From the NCBI GenBank assembly GCA_017871115.1, contig JAFCIZ010000004.1, positions 1,030,501-1,094,500 on the forward strand: a stretch of DNA of 64,000 nt. The letters are read 5' to 3'. The stretch is from Cunninghamella blakesleeana (lineage: Eukaryota > Mucoromycota > Mucoromycetes > Mucorales > Cunninghamellaceae). The translations under genes and the position numbers were made by a program. Position 1 is the stretch's first letter; the number at the start of each line of letters is the position of its first letter. The notes under the pieces were generated by a model that was not told where the DNA came from, searched no databases, and worked only from the letters and a program-made list of their open reading frames with translations. Positions 62,566-64,000 of this stretch are shown piece by piece.

Positions 62566-62935
62566 TAGTAATAATAATAATAATAATTATAATAGTAGAG
62601 AGAAAATGAGTAAGGAGTAACAACTAAAACAGTAATTTATATATTTATAAAACAATATACAATAAAGTAACTTACACTGCTAATCGACAACCAATCGCTT
62701 GAATAAATGAACATCCTTGAGATCTCATACGTTGCTCTTCGGCTACAGAAATACCATCCTGAATAATAGTAGGTGTTGATTGCAATTCATCTCTAGTAAA
62801 AAACCACTAAAGATAATTTTAATAATAATAATAATAATATCATAGTTCAATAAATAAATAAAAAATTCTTCATTTTATAATTATACAATGAGTAATGTTT
62901 TTATATATCATATATTTTTGACATACTTGTTCCAT
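61106..62935 (-). CDS. Cyclin K/T-type transcriptional cyclin
   Basis: Nine exons: 62927-62935 (9 nt), 62676-62806, 62447-62528, 62181-62306, 61940-62063, 61798-61843, 61512-61663, 61334-61380 and 61106-61222, joined to 277 residues. Two cyclin boxes are present. The first contains WFFTRDELQSTPTIIQDGIS, EEQRMRSQGCSFIQAIGCRL, TVATAIVYFHRFYMRCSF and ACIYLACKVEESSRKVSD. The second contains ILWYERYLLEILCFDMTIDH and PQMIAAACILLGYRA. This matches cyclin K/T and fungal Bur2/Pch1-type partners of Cdk9/Cdk12 that phosphorylate RNA polymerase II. A short Ser/Asn-rich tail follows. The 9-nt first exon encodes only MEQ. Rebuilt from splice sites, every phase fits. Confidence 0.88.
62529..62562. repeat. 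(TA)n in cyclin intron
   Basis: About 34 bp of TA dinucleotides next to the acceptor of the 62447-62528 exon. Confidence 0.8.
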
Positions 62936-63934
62936 ATTTTATATATTTATATTATTATTTATTTATATATATATCAAAAATAGATAGACTAATAAATAAA
63001 AAACAAAAAATGATTTTTTTATAACAAATAGAAAAAAGAGTAAAAAAAGGAAAACGGAAGGGAAAAATTGATTTATTTGGAAGCCGACCTTTTTTAAAAA
63101 AAGATTAAATAATGAGAATAGTTAACCTTTTTCCCCCTTCAAAAATTTCATTTGTATTTTATATTATATTTCCTTTAGTTTGATTATTGGCTGCCTATGT
63201 TATTGCTATTTATTTAATATAGTAAAAAAAAATTCATTTTAAAAATAGCAAGTTTTTATTAACTTTCTAGTTACTTTCCTTGAATAGTAACAATAAAAAA
63301 ACTATTACTTTTATTATTTTTTAAAAAAATTTCTTGCATGAAAAATATTGGATAATTTTACCTGTGATTGCCACCACGCTAAAAATTGACAATATCTTTT
63401 AAAGCTATTGATGAAGTAATCTCGAAATAAAAAAAAGCTCGAATACTACGAAAAAATTTTAATACGCTTTAGTTTGATCACTATATATATATATTAATGA
63501 GAAAAAAAGTACGTATGATTATAATGAAAAGCTAAATTTTTTAAATAATAATAATCGCTTATAGATTGGCTAATGACACATACATTAATATAACTTCAGA
63601 AATAATAAAATTTTATTAACATTGTGGTTTAACATTATTTTATAAGCTGTTAAAATATCTAGACGTAAAATAAAAAAATTAATAAGAGATATAAGTCAAT
63701 ATGGATAGCAAACATATATATTGACTAAAATATTTTCTCTCTTTATTATATGCAAGTATTTTGAGTTAAAAAATAAATATATAAAAAGTACAAACCGTTT
63801 TGTCAAAAAAAACTTCATATACAGTCTCAAAATTTTCCGTATCCATAAAAGGAAATATTCTAAGTATGTTCAAATATATAATTTTTTAAAATTAATCAGT
63901 AGTGTCTTAATAAAATAAGATATATTAAAAATTG
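62936..63934. other. Intergenic, cyclin promoter and flank
   Basis: Mostly A/T-rich. A minus-strand piece at 63362-63450 reads FRDYFINSFKRYCQFLAWWQ and is followed by a possible GTAAAA donor; it may be a coding relic but is too short to assign. No intact gene. Confidence 0.35.

Positions 63935-64000
<66 letters not shown>
63935..64000. repeat. A40 run followed by (GA)n at window end
   Basis: Forty A residues (63935-63974) pass directly into GA dinucleotides that continue to the window edge. This may mark another retroposon tail or a simple-sequence assembly boundary. Confidence 0.8.

Overview
The window is nuclear DNA from a fungus. It is very A+T-rich outside exons, and genes are split by many short GT-AG introns. 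The gene set is fungal: saccharopine reductase of the alpha-aminoadipate lysine route, a fused acetylglutamate kinase/acetylglutamyl-phosphate reductase, a Kex1-type carboxypeptidase, the DASH subunit Dad4 and Sec65/SRP19. Subunits of complex I (NDUFS6) and complex IV (COX8/COX7C) show a respiring mitochondrion, which argues against budding yeasts that lack complex I and against anaerobic gut fungi. Base composition, intron style and a stand-alone WWE protein fit an early-diverging (Mucoromycota-like) fungus; that placement is inference and no species can be named.

Layout. 1-4.3 kb: 5' end of an unidentified mitochondrial protein gene, LYS9, COX8. 4.7-6.8 kb: kelch-type single-pass membrane protein. 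7.4-10.2 kb: a complete Tc1/mariner (IS630-like) transposon with perfect 30-bp inverted repeats, a TA duplication and a damaged transposase. 11.3-16.6 kb: divergent arginine-biosynthesis pair ARG1 / ARG5,6 sharing a promoter with a Gcn4/CPC1-type site. 17.2-25.8 kb: NDUFS6, a broken small gene, a cytidine/deoxycytidylate-type deaminase, a gene-poor stretch with coding relics, SRP19, a LINE relic, and the TFIIH subunit TFB3/MAT1. 26.5-36.5 kb: WWE-domain protein, a Dal5-type MFS transporter with a 4-nt exon, a 39-residue CCHC zinc-knuckle microprotein, a glutamine-synthetase-like enzyme and cytochrome b5. 38.6-41.3 kb: DAD4 diverging from a Myb/SANT protein, then an acidic intronless protein. 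41.8-47.2 kb: a GH31 protein with altered catalytic residues and a Ser-rich protein with DPFMSS repeats. 48.4-55.2 kb: CoA-transferase (SUGCT type), transketolase, NUDCD1. 56.3-62.9 kb: a poly(A)-tailed retroposon end, KEX1 and a cyclin K/T-type gene.

Most genes are unrelated housekeeping functions. The clear functional grouping is the arginine pair; mitochondrial proteins recur (left-edge gene, COX8, ARG5,6, NDUFS6, SUGCT). Many proteins were rebuilt by joining exons across introns by reading splice sites; in every rebuilt gene the exon lengths sum to an open frame, which supports the models. The least expected items are the zinc-knuckle microprotein, the 4-nt exon, the probable GH31 pseudoenzyme and the retroposon tail.
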